Source: Acidovorax sp. SRB_14 (GTDB lineage: Bacteria > Pseudomonadota > Gammaproteobacteria > Burkholderiales > Burkholderiaceae_C). Taken from it: a DNA stretch of 58,625 nucleotides. The stretch covers positions 1 to 58,625 of the forward strand of contig NZ_MWOK01000018.1 of assembly GCF_012932145.1 (NCBI RefSeq), in the 5' to 3' direction. Each line of letters begins with the position of its first letter. Position 1 is the first letter of the stretch. Of this stretch, positions 8,426-17,481 are shown piece by piece. The notes beneath the pieces were generated by a model, which saw nothing but the letters and a program-made list of their open reading frames with translations, had not been told where the DNA came from and made no database searches. Position numbers and translations under genes: made by a program.

Positions 8426-10105
8426 CTATTTTTTGTCGCGCAGTTCGCGGCGCAGGATCTTGCCCACGGGGGTTTTGGGCAATTCGGTGCGGAACTCGAT
8501 CACCTTCGGCTGCTTGTAGCCGGTCAGGTTGGTGCGGCAAAACTCCCTGACCTGCGCCTCGGTCAGATCCTCGGATTTCTTCACGATGACGAGCTTGACG
8601 GCCTCGCCGGTCTTCTCGTCCGGCACCCCCACCGCCGCGCATTCGAGCACGCCCGGGCAGTTGGCGATGACCTCTTCGACTTCGTTGGGATAGACGTTGA
8701 AGCCGCTGACCAGCACCATGTCTTTCTTGCGGTCGACGATCTTGAAGAAGCCATGCTCGTCCATGGTGCCGATGTCGCCCGACTTGAAGTAGCCGTCCTC
8801 GGTCATGACCTTGGCGGTTTCATCGGGGCGCTGCCAATAGCCAGCCATCACCTGGGGGCCCTTGATGGCGATCTCGCCAGGCTGCCCCAGGGTTGTCACC
8901 TCGCGGCCCTCGTCGTCGAGCAGCTTCATGTAGGTGCTCGGAATGGGGACGCCGATGGTGCCGGTGAATTCCTTGGCCGTCACCGGGTTGCAGCTGGCGG
9001 AGGGGCTGGTTTCTGACAGCCCGTAGCCTTCGCAGACCGGGCAGCCGGTCTTCTCCAGCCACAGCTTGGCCACGGCGCCCTGCACCGCCATGCCTCCACC
9101 CACCGAGACCTTGAGGTTTTTCCAGTTGACGGTGTGGAAGTCGGGGTGGTTGGCCAGGCCGTTGAACAAGGTGTTCACCGCCGGGAAGCTGTGGAAGGTG
9201 TGCTTGGAAAGCTCCTTCAGTACCGCAGGCAGGTCGCGCGGATTGGGGATCAGGATGGTCTTTCCGCCCGTGCGCATGCTCAGCATCATGTTCACGGTAA
9301 AGGCAAAGATGTGGTACAGCGGCAGCGCGCAAATGCTGGTGGGCTGCTCATTGGCGGGCACCTGCTTCATGGCGGGTGCGTTCCAGGCCTCGGACTGCAG
9401 TACGTTGGCAATCACGTTGCGGTGCAGCAGCACGGCCCCCTTGCTCACGCCCGTGGTGCCGCCGGTGTACTGCAGCAGTGCCACATCGTCGGGCTTGATC
9501 TCCGGCTGCTTGAGCGTGCCCCGCTTACCCTGCGCGATGGCGTCGTTGAACCGCACCGCGCCCGGCAGGCTGTAGGCAGGCACCATCTTCTTCACATTGC
9601 GCACCACGTAGTTGACCAGCGCTCCCTTGAGCATGCCGAGCTGGTCGCCCATGGTGCACAGCACCACGTGCTTGACGGCGGTGTTGGCGATGCACTGCTG
9701 CAAGGTGTGGGCAAAGTTTTCGATGATGACAATGGCCTTCGCGCCCGAGTCCTTGAGCTGGTGCTCCAGTTCCCGCGGCGTGTACAGCGGGTTGACGTTG
9801 ACGACCACGAAGCCCGCACGCAGGATGGCGGCCACTGCCACCGGGTATTGCGGTACGTTGGGCATCATGATGGCCACGCGGTCACCCTTCACCAGGCCCA
9901 GGCCCTGCAGGAAAGCGGCCATGGAACGGCTCAGTGCGTCTGTTTGCGCAAACGTCACCTCCTTGCCCATGAAGCTGTAGGCCACGCGGCCCGCGTGGCG
10001 GCGGAACGCCTCGTCCATCAGTGCGACCAGCGAGGGGTACTGCGCGGTGTCGATGTCGGCAGGCACACCCTGCGGATACGCGGCCAGCCAGGGACGATCG
10101 GTCAT
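8426..10105 (-). CDS. fadD: Long-chain-fatty-acid--CoA ligase FadD
   Basis: ATP-dependent activation of long-chain fatty acids to acyl-CoA for beta-oxidation; cytosolic, membrane-associated. 559 residues, the usual FadD length. Motifs of the ANL superfamily are complete: P-loop YTGGTTGVSKGA, YGLSETSP, the FadD-type DGYFKSGDIGTMDEHGFF, and DRKKDMVLVSGFNVYPNEVE. The catalytic lysine region PKTPVGKILRRELR lies at the C-terminus. The ATG at 10105 has GGAGAG a few bases upstream. It lies downstream of pntB on the same strand with a 126-bp gap, so probably has its own promoter. Confidence 0.94.
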   Translation of the reverse strand: MTDRPWLAAYPQGVPADIDTAQYPSLVALMDEAFRRHAGRVAYSFMGKEVTFAQTDALSRSMAAFLQGLGLVKGDRVAIMMPNVPQYPVAVAAILRAGFVVVNVNPLYTPRELEHQLKDSGAKAIVIIENFAHTLQQCIANTAVKHVVLCTMGDQLGMLKGALVNYVVRNVKKMVPAYSLPGAVRFNDAIAQGKRGTLKQPEIKPDDVALLQYTGGTTGVSKGAVLLHRNVIANVLQSEAWNAPAMKQVPANEQPTSICALPLYHIFAFTVNMMLSMRTGGKTILIPNPRDLPAVLKELSKHTFHSFPAVNTLFNGLANHPDFHTVNWKNLKVSVGGGMAVQGAVAKLWLEKTGCPVCEGYGLSETSPSASCNPVTAKEFTGTIGVPIPSTYMKLLDDEGREVTTLGQPGEIAIKGPQVMAGYWQRPDETAKVMTEDGYFKSGDIGTMDEHGFFKIVDRKKDMVLVSGFNVYPNEVEEVIANCPGVLECAAVGVPDEKTGEAVKLVIVKKSEDLTEAQVREFCRTNLTGYKQPKVIEFRTELPKTPVGKILRRELRDKK

Positions 10106-10231
10106 TCTTGTCTCTCCATACTTCTTGTTGCAATTAGACCGGCATTGTCATGGCGTGCACCGGCTCCCCGCGTCTGTGCTTTCCCTAAGGCGCGGCAAGC
10201 CCGGTGCCTGCCGTGCCCGCTGTCGCGCGCG

Positions 10232-11719
10232 CTATTCGATGGCTTTGGCCATCTCCTCGACGACTTTCTTGGCATCGCCAAACACCATCATGGTCTTGTC
10301 CATATAGAACAATTCGTTGTCCAGGCCTGCGTAGCCCGAAGCCATCGAGCGCTTGTTGACGATCACGGTCTTGGCCTTGTAGGCCTCCAGAATGGGCATG
10401 CCGTAAATGGGGCTGCCCTTGGTGTGCGCGGCCGGATTCACCACGTCGTTGGCGCCGAGGATGATCGCCACGTCGGCCTGCCCGAACTCGCCGTTGATGT
10501 CCTCCATCTCGAACACTTGGTCGTAAGGCACCTCGGCCTCGGCCAGCAATACGTTCATGTGGCCCGGCATGCGCCCGGCCACCGGGTGGATGGCGTACTT
10601 GACCGTGATGCCTTTGTCGGTGAGCTTTTGTGCCAGCTCCTTGACCGCGTGCTGCGCGCGTGCCACCGCCAAGCCGTAGCCGGGCACGATGATCACGGTC
10701 TCGGCATTGCCCAGCACGAAGGCAGCGTCGTCGGCACTGCCGCTCTTGACGGGCCGCTGCGCCTGCCCGCCGCCGCCCGCCGCGGTGGTGGCCTCGCCGC
10801 CAAAACCGCCCAGGATCACATTGAAGAACGAACGGTTCATGGCCTTGCACATGATGTAGCTCAGGATCGCGCCCGAACTGCCCACCAAGCTGCCGGCAAT
10901 GATCAGCATCGAGTTGTTCAGGCTGAAACCGATGCCGGCCGCCGCCCAGCCCGAGTAGCTGTTGAGCATCGACACCACCACTGGCATGTCGGCGCCGCCG
11001 ATCGGGATGATGATCAGCACGCCCATGGCAAAGGCCAGCGCCAGCATGGCAAAGAACGCTGGCCAGCTTTCGGTGACAACAAAGACCAGGCCCAGGGCCA
11101 CGGTCAGCAGCCCCAGCACCAGGTTCAGCTGGTGCTGGCCGGCAAACTGCACCGGCGCACCCTGGAACAGGCGGAACTTGTACTTGCCGGCGAGCTTGCC
11201 AAAAGCGATCACGGAGCCGCTGAAAGTGATCGCGCCAATGGCCGCGCCGAGGAACAGCTCGAGCCGGTTGCCATAGGGAATGGCGTAGCGCAGGAAGCCA
11301 TCGACGACCACCGCGCCGTCGGCGGTGGGCACGCCGACCGAGGCGGCAACTGGCACCGGCGTGATACCGAAAGCCCAGGGCTCGGCCACCGCGGCGATGC
11401 CGATGAACACCGCTGCCAGGCCGATCATGCTGTGCATGAACGCCACCAGCTCGGGCATCTTGGTCATCTCGACCCGCTGTGCCATCCCGGCGCCGGCGCT
11501 GCCGCCGACCAGCAAACCCAGCAGCACCCAGCCCAGGCCGAGCGCACTGCCGGCCAGAGTGACGATGAGCGCCGCCGTGGTCACCACGGCGATGGCCATA
11601 CCAGCCATGCCGAAGGCGTTGCCGCGGATCGAGGTGGTGGGGTGCGACAAACCCTTGAGCGCCTGGATGAAACAGACGCTGGCGACCAAGTACAGCAGGG
11701 TGACGGCGTTCATGCTCAT
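10232..11719 (-). CDS. pntB: NAD(P)+ transhydrogenase beta subunit
   Basis: Membrane and NADP(H)-binding subunit of the proton-translocating transhydrogenase, which makes NADPH from NADH using the proton gradient. 495 residues: an N-terminal block of about nine hydrophobic helices (domain II), then soluble domain III from about residue 330 with VIIVPGYGLAVARAQHAV and GRMPGHMNVLLAEA, the NADP-binding signatures. Its ATG overlaps the pntAB stop (ATGA), so the subunits are translationally coupled. Confidence 0.96.
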   Translation of the reverse strand: MSMNAVTLLYLVASVCFIQALKGLSHPTTSIRGNAFGMAGMAIAVVTTAALIVTLAGSALGLGWVLLGLLVGGSAGAGMAQRVEMTKMPELVAFMHSMIGLAAVFIGIAAVAEPWAFGITPVPVAASVGVPTADGAVVVDGFLRYAIPYGNRLELFLGAAIGAITFSGSVIAFGKLAGKYKFRLFQGAPVQFAGQHQLNLVLGLLTVALGLVFVVTESWPAFFAMLALAFAMGVLIIIPIGGADMPVVVSMLNSYSGWAAAGIGFSLNNSMLIIAGSLVGSSGAILSYIMCKAMNRSFFNVILGGFGGEATTAAGGGGQAQRPVKSGSADDAAFVLGNAETVIIVPGYGLAVARAQHAVKELAQKLTDKGITVKYAIHPVAGRMPGHMNVLLAEAEVPYDQVFEMEDINGEFGQADVAIILGANDVVNPAAHTKGSPIYGMPILEAYKAKTVIVNKRSMASGYAGLDNELFYMDKTMMVFGDAKKVVEEMAKAIE

Positions 11720-12042
11720 TTCGCGTCTCCCTGGGCCACCACGGGTGCCTTGCGTTCTTTCTTCCGGAACATCTCCAGCATGCGGCGCGTCACGAGAAAG
11801 CCGCCGAACACATTGACGGCGGCGAGCGCCACGGCCAGCACGCCCATGGTTTTGCCCAGAGGGGTCTCGGTCAGGGCGGCCGCCAGCATGGCGCCGACGA
11901 TGACGATGGCCGAGATGGCATTGGTCACCGCCATGAGGGGCGTGTGCAGCGCGGGCGTGACGGTCCAGACCACGTGGTAGCCCACGTAGATGGCCAGCAC
12001 GAAGATGATGAGGTTGAGGATGGTGGGGGAAACCAGGTCCAT
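11716..12042 (-). CDS. pntAB: NAD(P)+ transhydrogenase alpha subunit, part 2 (membrane)
   Basis: A 108-residue protein of three to four hydrophobic helices, equivalent to the membrane tail of E. coli PntA. Here the alpha subunit is split in two genes, as in Rhodospirillum and most Burkholderiales. It contains YVGYHVVWTVTPALHTPLMAVTNAISAI, shortened here to its key TPALHTPLMAVTNAI, the conserved segment of PntA domain II. AAGGAA precedes the ATG at 12042. It overlaps pntB by 4 nt and follows pntAA after 104 bp. Confidence 0.94.
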   Translation of the reverse strand: MDLVSPTILNLIIFVLAIYVGYHVVWTVTPALHTPLMAVTNAISAIVIVGAMLAAALTETPLGKTMGVLAVALAAVNVFGGFLVTRRMLEMFRKKERKAPVVAQGDAK

Positions 12043-12146
12043 GGTGTCAGTTCCTTAGTGTGGCAAGGCCATCGGGAAGGGGCCAGAGGCACTGCAGGCG
12101 ATGCAGCCGCCCTGAAGCCCGTGGCGCGGCGTCGGTGTGCGCACTG

Positions 12147-13262
12147 TCAAGCACGCCTCACCGCGCCCTGGTAGGCGACCAGGCAAGCGTCCACGATGTC
12201 GTCGTTGAGATCGACCTGCAAAACGCCCTGCGCATCGATGACGAGCTTGAGGAAGTCGAGCACGTTGCGCGCATACAGGGCAGATGCATCGGCCGCCACC
12301 AAGGCCGGCAAGTTGGTTTCGCCGATCAGCGTCACGCCATGCTGGAGCGTGACGGCACCGGCCTGCGTCAAGGGGCAGTTGCCGCCCTGGGCGGCCGCCA
12401 GATCGACAATGACCGACCCCGGTTTCATGGCCTTGACCATGTCTTCGGTGACGAGCACGGGCGCAGCGCGGCCCGGGATCAGCGCGGTGGTGATGACGAT
12501 GTCGGCTGCCGCCACGCGTTTGGCCACTTCCTGCTTCTGGCGGTCGAGCCAGCTTTGCGGCATGGGCCGGGCATATCCGCCCACCCCCTCGGCGGCCTCT
12601 TTTTCTTCGGGTGTTTCATAGGGCACGTCGATGAATTTCGCGCCCAGCGATTCGACCTGCTCCTTGACGCTGGGGCGCACGTCAGAGGCCTCGATCACCG
12701 CGCCCAGGCGCTTGGCGGTGGCAATGGCCTGCAGGCCGGCCACCCCTACGCCCAACACCACGACACGCGCGGCCTTGACGGTGCCGGCGGCGGTCATCAG
12801 CATGGGAAAGATGCGCTGGTAGTTGTCCGCCGCCAGCATGACGGCCTTATAGCCGGCGATATTGGCCTGCGAGGACAGCACATCCATGCTCTGCGCGCGC
12901 GAGGTGCGCGGCGCAGCCTCCAGCGCATAAGCCGTCAGGCCCGCCTGCGCCATGCGCTGCAGGCCTGGCGCATCGAAGGGGTTGAGCATGCCGACGACGG
13001 TGGTACCCGTGCGCAGCAGCGCCATCTCGGGCTCTTGCGGAGCCCGTACCTTGAGCACCAAATCGCACGCGAATGCGCCAGCGGCATCGGTGATCTCGGC
13101 GCCTGCCGCCTCATAGGCCCCATCGGGCACGCTGGCAGCAGTCCCCGCGTGGGCCTGAACGCGCACGGTGTGCCCTTGGGCCTTGAGTTTCTTGACCGTT
13201 TCAGGGGTTGCAGCAACCCGGGTCTCTCCCGCCATCGTTTCGGCTGGCACGCCAATCAGCAT
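12147..13262 (-). CDS. pntAA: NAD(P)+ transhydrogenase alpha subunit, part 1 (NAD-binding)
   Basis: Soluble NAD(H)-binding domain I, 371 residues, alanine dehydrogenase/PNT family. It starts MLIGVPAETMAGETRVA, the usual N-terminus, and contains VVVLGVGVAGLQAIATAKRLGA (Rossmann GxGxAG) near residue 170, followed by the acidic VIEASDVRP that selects NAD. RQKQEVAKRVAAADIVITTALIPGR is the family's second signature, shown here by its key VITTALIPGR. A strong GAGGAGA site precedes the ATG at 13262. First gene of pntAA-pntAB-pntB. Confidence 0.95.
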   Translation of the reverse strand: MLIGVPAETMAGETRVAATPETVKKLKAQGHTVRVQAHAGTAASVPDGAYEAAGAEITDAAGAFACDLVLKVRAPQEPEMALLRTGTTVVGMLNPFDAPGLQRMAQAGLTAYALEAAPRTSRAQSMDVLSSQANIAGYKAVMLAADNYQRIFPMLMTAAGTVKAARVVVLGVGVAGLQAIATAKRLGAVIEASDVRPSVKEQVESLGAKFIDVPYETPEEKEAAEGVGGYARPMPQSWLDRQKQEVAKRVAAADIVITTALIPGRAAPVLVTEDMVKAMKPGSVIVDLAAAQGGNCPLTQAGAVTLQHGVTLIGETNLPALVAADASALYARNVLDFLKLVIDAQGVLQVDLNDDIVDACLVAYQGAVRRA

Positions 13263-13450
13263 GTATGTCTCCTCGTGGTATTGCTCAGTTCTGTTGACTG
13301 ACCACGAGCTTACATGAAGAAACTTTTATGGCTGGCGTTTATTGCCGATCTGGACGGAGCTGCTCAGGGTCCAGGAGAGCAGTCTCACCAAGGGTGGCCC
13401 AAGAGCAACGCCAGCGTCCGCTGTCTGGCACACACCCCAAGCGCGGTGGA

Positions 13451-14515
13451 TCAGTTGACCACTTGGGCCAGTGCGCCCGATGCGTACTGTGCTGCCACCA
13501 CCTGCAGGCTGTGGCTCTTGATCTTCGCGCCCTGCCCTTCGCAGCCGAACTCGATGTAGCGCTGCTTGCAGATGGCCTTGGCGGCCTCGCGCGCAGGCTT
13601 GAGCCATTCACGGGCATCGAATTTTTCAGGGTTTTCAAACAGGAACTTGCGCACCGCGCCGGTCATGGCCAGGCGGATGTCGGTGTCGATGTTGATCTTG
13701 CGCACGCCGAACTGGATGGCCTTCTGGATCTCCTCGACGGGCACGCCGTAGGTTTCTTTCATCTTGCCGCCGTACTGGTTGATGGTGGCCAGCAAATCCT
13801 GCGGTACCGACGACGATCCGTGCATCACCAGGTGGGTGTTGGGGATGCGCTGGTGGATGGCCTGCACGCGGTCGATGGCCAGAATGTCTCCGGTGGGCTT
13901 GCGCGAGAATTTGTAGGCGCCGTGGCTGGTGCCAATGGCGATGGCCAGTGCGTCGAGCTGGGTGCGTTTGACGAAGTCGGCAGCTTGTTCCGGGTCGGTG
14001 AGAAGCTGCTCACGCGTCATGACGGCATCGGTGCCGTGCCCGTCTTCCTTGTCGCCCTGCATGGTCTCGAGCGAACCGAGGCAGCCCAGCTCGCCTTCGA
14101 CCGTAACGCCCAGCTGGTGCGCCATGTCCACGACCTTGCGGGTCACCTCAATGTTGTACTCATAGCTTGCGATGGTCTTGCCATCGGCCTCCAGCGAGCC
14201 ATCCATCATCACGGAGCTGAAGCCCAGGTCGATGGCGCCGCGGCATACGTCGGGGCTTTGCCCATGGTCCTGGTGCATCACCAAGGGAATGTGGGGATAG
14301 GCTTCGACGGCCGCCTGGATCAGGTGCTTGATGAACGCCTCGCCCGCGTACTTGCGCGCGCCGGCACTGGCCTGCAGGATGACGGGCGCACCCGTTTCAT
14401 CCGCGGCGGCCATCACGGCCTGCACCTGTTCGAGGTTGTTGACGTTGAAAGCGGGGATGCCGTAGCGGTTTTCAGCAGCGTGGTCGAGCAGTTCGCGCAT
14501 CGAGACGAGTGGCAT
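13451..14515 (-). CDS. fba: Fructose-bisphosphate aldolase, class II
   Basis: Zinc-dependent aldol cleavage/condensation of fructose 1,6-bisphosphate (glycolysis, gluconeogenesis, Calvin cycle). 354 residues, CbbA/Fba subtype of betaproteobacteria. [15 protein letters not shown] is the standard N-terminus, so the ATG at 14515 is chosen over an upstream TTG. Zinc ligands lie in [26 protein letters not shown] and [16 protein letters not shown] binds the substrate phosphate. It is flanked by pntAA downstream of a 188-bp gap without genes, and by the sensor kinase gene on the other side; it seems a single-gene unit. Confidence 0.96.
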   Translation of the reverse strand: MPLVSMRELLDHAAENRYGIPAFNVNNLEQVQAVMAAADETGAPVILQASAGARKYAGEAFIKHLIQAAVEAYPHIPLVMHQDHGQSPDVCRGAIDLGFSSVMMDGSLEADGKTIASYEYNIEVTRKVVDMAHQLGVTVEGELGCLGSLETMQGDKEDGHGTDAVMTREQLLTDPEQAADFVKRTQLDALAIAIGTSHGAYKFSRKPTGDILAIDRVQAIHQRIPNTHLVMHGSSSVPQDLLATINQYGGKMKETYGVPVEEIQKAIQFGVRKINIDTDIRLAMTGAVRKFLFENPEKFDAREWLKPAREAAKAICKQRYIEFGCEGQGAKIKSHSLQVVAAQYASGALAQVVN

Positions 14516-14593
14516 GGTCGTGGGTCCATTCAAGGTTGATGAAGGCCGCGAAGGCCTGTGGCAGCGGTGGTAACCGCTTCGTAACCATGGATT

Positions 14594-15967
14594 TTAGCGG
14601 GCTTGCCATTTCGCGGTCGATGCGAAATCCAGACGGTAGCAGGTGGTGAACGGCGCCTGCGCAGCGGTTTGCGCAAACGTGGCGCTGTGCACCGCCGCGA
14701 CACGCGCGACGATTTCATGGCCCAGGTGCAAACTGTCCGCCAACGGGCGCGTGGGCTGGGCCTTCTGCCGCCCTGCTCCATCGTCACACACCTGCAGCCA
14801 GGCCGCAAAGTCGTCGGCAGGCCCTCCGAGGCCACATTGCACTTCCACGCACGTCCCTCGGGGCGTATGGCGCAAGGCATTCTCGATCAGATTGCGCAGC
14901 GCCATCTCCAACAACACGGCATGGCCGGGGAGGAACAGTTCCGCAGGGGCCGACACCGACAACTCGCTCCCGTGATCCCACGCGGCAGGGGCACAGTCGG
15001 CCGCGACAGAGCGCACCAGCTGTGCGAGGTCCACCGGCGCGGCCGCCTCCTGCCACCGGTTGCGGGCGATGCGCGCCAGGGCCAACAGCTGGGTCAGCAC
15101 ATGGCCTGCGCGCAGTGCATCGGCGTGCAGGCGTTCGAGCGCGTGCGCCTGTTCCGCGCGGGGCAGGCCCGCGCCGAGCGCCTGCGCCTGCAAGGCGATC
15201 GATGCCATCGGCGTGCGCAGTTCATGGGCGACCTCGTTGGCGAACTCGCGCTCGCGCGCCAGCGCGGCCTTCTGGCGCGCGAGCAAGTTGTTGATGGAGT
15301 CCACGATGGAATCGAACTCTTGCAGCGGGTGACGCTGCACCATGCCCTGGTCGCCCCGCACATCGAGCTGCGCCACCTCTTGCGAGAGCTCGTACAGCGG
15401 CCGAAGTCCGCGCCGAATGGCCAGTCCCAGGGCCAGCGCCACCACCGGCAGCAGCCACAGGCCCGGCTCAATCATCTGCCCGGCAATATCGTGCGCCAAC
15501 GCATCGCGCTCCTGCAAGTCCAGCAGCACCACGATCTTGCGGCTGCGCGCGCTATCCCACTGCGCAAAGCTGCGCCACAGCTTTGCGTTCGCCCCCAGGC
15601 GCTGCTCTGCATACCCTGGCGCTGTGTTGAACGGCGGCAGTGGCGCCGCGCCGGTGCGCACCAGCACCCGGCCTTGCGCATCCCACAGCACGACACTCAG
15701 CGATTGCTGGTAGTCGTGGCTTTTGAGCCCGGGCAAAGTGCTCAGCGGCGTCGCCGGTGTGGGCTCCGACATGGCCTGCACCTGCAGGTTCAGCACCAAG
15801 GCCGACACGCTGGCCAACTGCCCGTCGGTCAGTTCATCCGCTTCCTCCACGCCTGTCTGGTATGCCAGCGCCACAAAACAAGCCCACACCAACACCAGCG
15901 CTCCCAGGGACCACGCCAGCATTCGGCGCGTGAGCGAGCCACTGGCCTGCCTGGCAGGCGACGTCAC
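14594..15967 (-). CDS. Two-component sensor histidine kinase (QseC/PmrB-like), degenerate ATP lid
   Basis: Membrane sensor of 457 residues: a first helix near residues 15-35, a periplasmic part to about 170, a second helix, a HAMP-like linker, HisKA with His248 in AHELRTPMA, and a HATPase domain with NLIENALRHTP (N box) and CDDGAG (G1 box). The usual GxGLGL G2 box reads SLHLGHEIV and the F box is not evident, so ATP binding may be altered. The start is a GTG at 15967 that overlaps the regulator's TGA, coupling the pair. The signal is unknown. Its partner and the divergent PAP2 genes point to envelope stress or lipid modification, an inference. Confidence 0.88.
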   Translation of the reverse strand: MTSPARQASGSLTRRMLAWSLGALVLVWACFVALAYQTGVEEADELTDGQLASVSALVLNLQVQAMSEPTPATPLSTLPGLKSHDYQQSLSVVLWDAQGRVLVRTGAAPLPPFNTAPGYAEQRLGANAKLWRSFAQWDSARSRKIVVLLDLQERDALAHDIAGQMIEPGLWLLPVVALALGLAIRRGLRPLYELSQEVAQLDVRGDQGMVQRHPLQEFDSIVDSINNLLARQKAALAREREFANEVAHELRTPMASIALQAQALGAGLPRAEQAHALERLHADALRAGHVLTQLLALARIARNRWQEAAAPVDLAQLVRSVAADCAPAAWDHGSELSVSAPAELFLPGHAVLLEMALRNLIENALRHTPRGTCVEVQCGLGGPADDFAAWLQVCDDGAGRQKAQPTRPLADSLHLGHEIVARVAAVHSATFAQTAAQAPFTTCYRLDFASTAKWQAR

Positions 15968-16671
15968 GCGGCCTCCCGCGGAATGAAATAGCCTACGCCG
16001 CGCATGGTGCGGATGCATTGGCTGCCGAGTTTGCGGCGCAGGTGGTGGATGTGCACTTCCACGGCATTGCTGTCAACCGCTGACTGCCAGCTGTAGAGGC
16101 GTTCCTCCATCTGTGCGCGCGACAGCACCCGGCCCCGCGCCTCCAGCAAGAGCCACAACACCGCGAATTCGCGCGGGGAGAGATCCACAGGCGCTCCGCG
16201 CAGGCGCACCGTGCGCGCGGCCGGATCGAGTTCGATGTCGCCATGGCGGACCACGGGCTGCGACCGTCCCGCGGCGCGGCGCAGCATGGCGCGCAAACGC
16301 GCTTCGAGCTCATCCACGTCAAACGGCTTGGTGATGTAGTCGTCTGCCCCCAGGTCCAGTCCTGCGATGCGCTGATGGACATGGTCGCGTGCGGTCATGA
16401 TCAGGACCGGCATATCCGGATCGGGCAGCGCGTTTTCGGCGAACGCGTCCTGCCCTGCGCCGGCCGCGCCGCGCAAGCGCGGCAACAGGCTGCTGCCGTC
16501 CCCATCGGGCAGCCCCAGGTCCAGCAGCACGGCGTCGAACGCCTCGCTGCGCAGTGCGTTCCATGCGCTGGCAATGGAATCACACACGTCCACGGCATAG
16601 CCGCGCTGCTCCAAATTGGCGCGCAAGCCGCTGGCAATACCGGCATCGTCCTCGACCACAAGAATTCGCAT
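15964..16671 (-). CDS. OmpR-family response regulator (QseB/PmrA-like)
   Basis: DNA-binding response regulator, 235 residues. Receiver with VVEDDAG, phospho-acceptor Asp51 in LLDLGLPDGDG, MTARD and DYITKPF. Between alpha-3 and beta-4 there is an insert of roughly 15 residues (around GAGQDAFAENALPDPD) absent from typical family members. The C-terminal winged helix contains LSPREFAVLWLLLEARGRVLSR and HIHHLRRKLG. The ATG at 16671 lies 20 bp from a tandem GTTAAG box, the kind of site QseB/PmrA proteins bind, which suggests autoregulation and control of the divergent PAP2 genes. Confidence 0.92.
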   Translation of the reverse strand: MRILVVEDDAGIASGLRANLEQRGYAVDVCDSIASAWNALRSEAFDAVLLDLGLPDGDGSSLLPRLRGAAGAGQDAFAENALPDPDMPVLIMTARDHVHQRIAGLDLGADDYITKPFDVDELEARLRAMLRRAAGRSQPVVRHGDIELDPAARTVRLRGAPVDLSPREFAVLWLLLEARGRVLSRAQMEERLYSWQSAVDSNAVEVHIHHLRRKLGSQCIRTMRGVGYFIPREAA

Positions 16672-16690
16672 CCGGCGATTGTCGCGCCCT

Positions 16691-16707
16691 GTTAAGACGC
16701 GGTTAAG
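16691..16707 (+). promoter_or_regulatory. Tandem GTTAAG-N5-GTTAAG box (QseB/PmrA-type operator)
   Basis: Two identical GTTAAG hexamers (16691-16696 and 16702-16707) repeat with an 11-bp period, the half-site spacing of OmpR-family dimers; PmrA/QseB boxes read (C/T)TTAA(T/G)-N5-repeat. The box lies in the 60-bp gap between the regulator gene and the divergent PAP2 gene. A TATCGT -10-like hexamer starts 10 bp downstream (16718-16723), so the box would take the place of a -35 element for the PAP2 promoter. Confidence 0.6.
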
Positions 16708-16731
16708 CACGGCGGCCTATCGTTTTCGCCC

Positions 16732-17481
16732 ATGCCCCATCTTCTGAGCGCGCCGCCCGTGGCGCCTTACCGCCCGGCCCGCACCGCGCTCTGCACCCTG
16801 CTTGCCTTTCTGTGCTTGCTGGCATGGGATGCGGCCGGCCAGGACCTCGCATTGGCCCAGGTTTTCGGCAATTCCCATGGCTTTCCCCTGCGCGAACATT
16901 GGTTCCTGGTCTATGGGCTGCACGAAGGCCCGCGCCGCTTGGCTTGGCTGTTGACACTGGCGCTGACGCTGGCGATCTGGTGGCCCTTTGGCGTGCTGCG
17001 CCGGGTGGGCCACGCCGAGCGTTTGCAACTGGCCATCACGACGCTGCTGTCATTGGCGGTCGTCACCGCGTTGAAATACACCAGCACCACCAGCTGCCCC
17101 TGGAGCCTGGCGCAGTTCGGTGGCGTGGCGCGCCATGTCTCGCATTGGGCGCTGGGAACGCTGGATGGTGGCGGCGGTCGGTGCTTTCCGGCCGGCCACG
17201 CCGCTGCGGGCTTTAGCTTCCTCGGCGGCTACTTTGCGTTGCGCCGTCTGCATCCGCGCCAGGCGCACGCGTGGCTGGCCGCTGCGCTGGCGAGCGGCCT
17301 GGTGCTGGGCTGGGCCCAGCAAATGCGCGGCGCCCACTTCCTGAGCCACACACTCTGGACCGGCTGGCTGTGCTGGACCACTGCCTGGGTCTGCGATCTG
17401 GTCAGCCAACGGCTGCAGCATCTTCCTCGGCGGGCACGCAGCACTCCTCTCACCAAAGACTCCCCCCATGCTGCCACTTGA
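16732..17481 (+). CDS. PAP2-family membrane phosphatase
   Basis: Integral-membrane phosphatase of the type 2 phosphatidic-acid-phosphatase superfamily, 249 residues with several hydrophobic helices. The three motifs are recognisable but atypical: Lys115...CPW (122-124) for KxxxxxxRP, PAGH (153-156) for PSGH, and R199...H202/H206 for SRxxxxxHxxxD. The CPW variant occurs in a subfamily related to lipid phosphatases. The ATG at 16732 has no Shine-Dalgarno and lies 8 nt after TATCGT. It overlaps the next PAP2 gene by 14 nt. Dephosphorylation of lipid A, undecaprenyl pyrophosphate or phosphatidylglycerophosphate is possible; the substrate cannot be decided. Confidence 0.8.
   Translation: MPHLLSAPPVAPYRPARTALCTLLAFLCLLAWDAAGQDLALAQVFGNSHGFPLREHWFLVYGLHEGPRRLAWLLTLALTLAIWWPFGVLRRVGHAERLQLAITTLLSLAVVTALKYTSTTSCPWSLAQFGGVARHVSHWALGTLDGGGGRCFPAGHAAAGFSFLGGYFALRRLHPRQAHAWLAAALASGLVLGWAQQMRGAHFLSHTLWTGWLCWTTAWVCDLVSQRLQHLPRRARSTPLTKDSPHAAT

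Noticed and set aside
9134-11980. 948-codon open frame antisense to fadD and pntB
   Set aside because: Crosses two well-supported genes and an intergenic gap; His/Gln-rich shadow translation.
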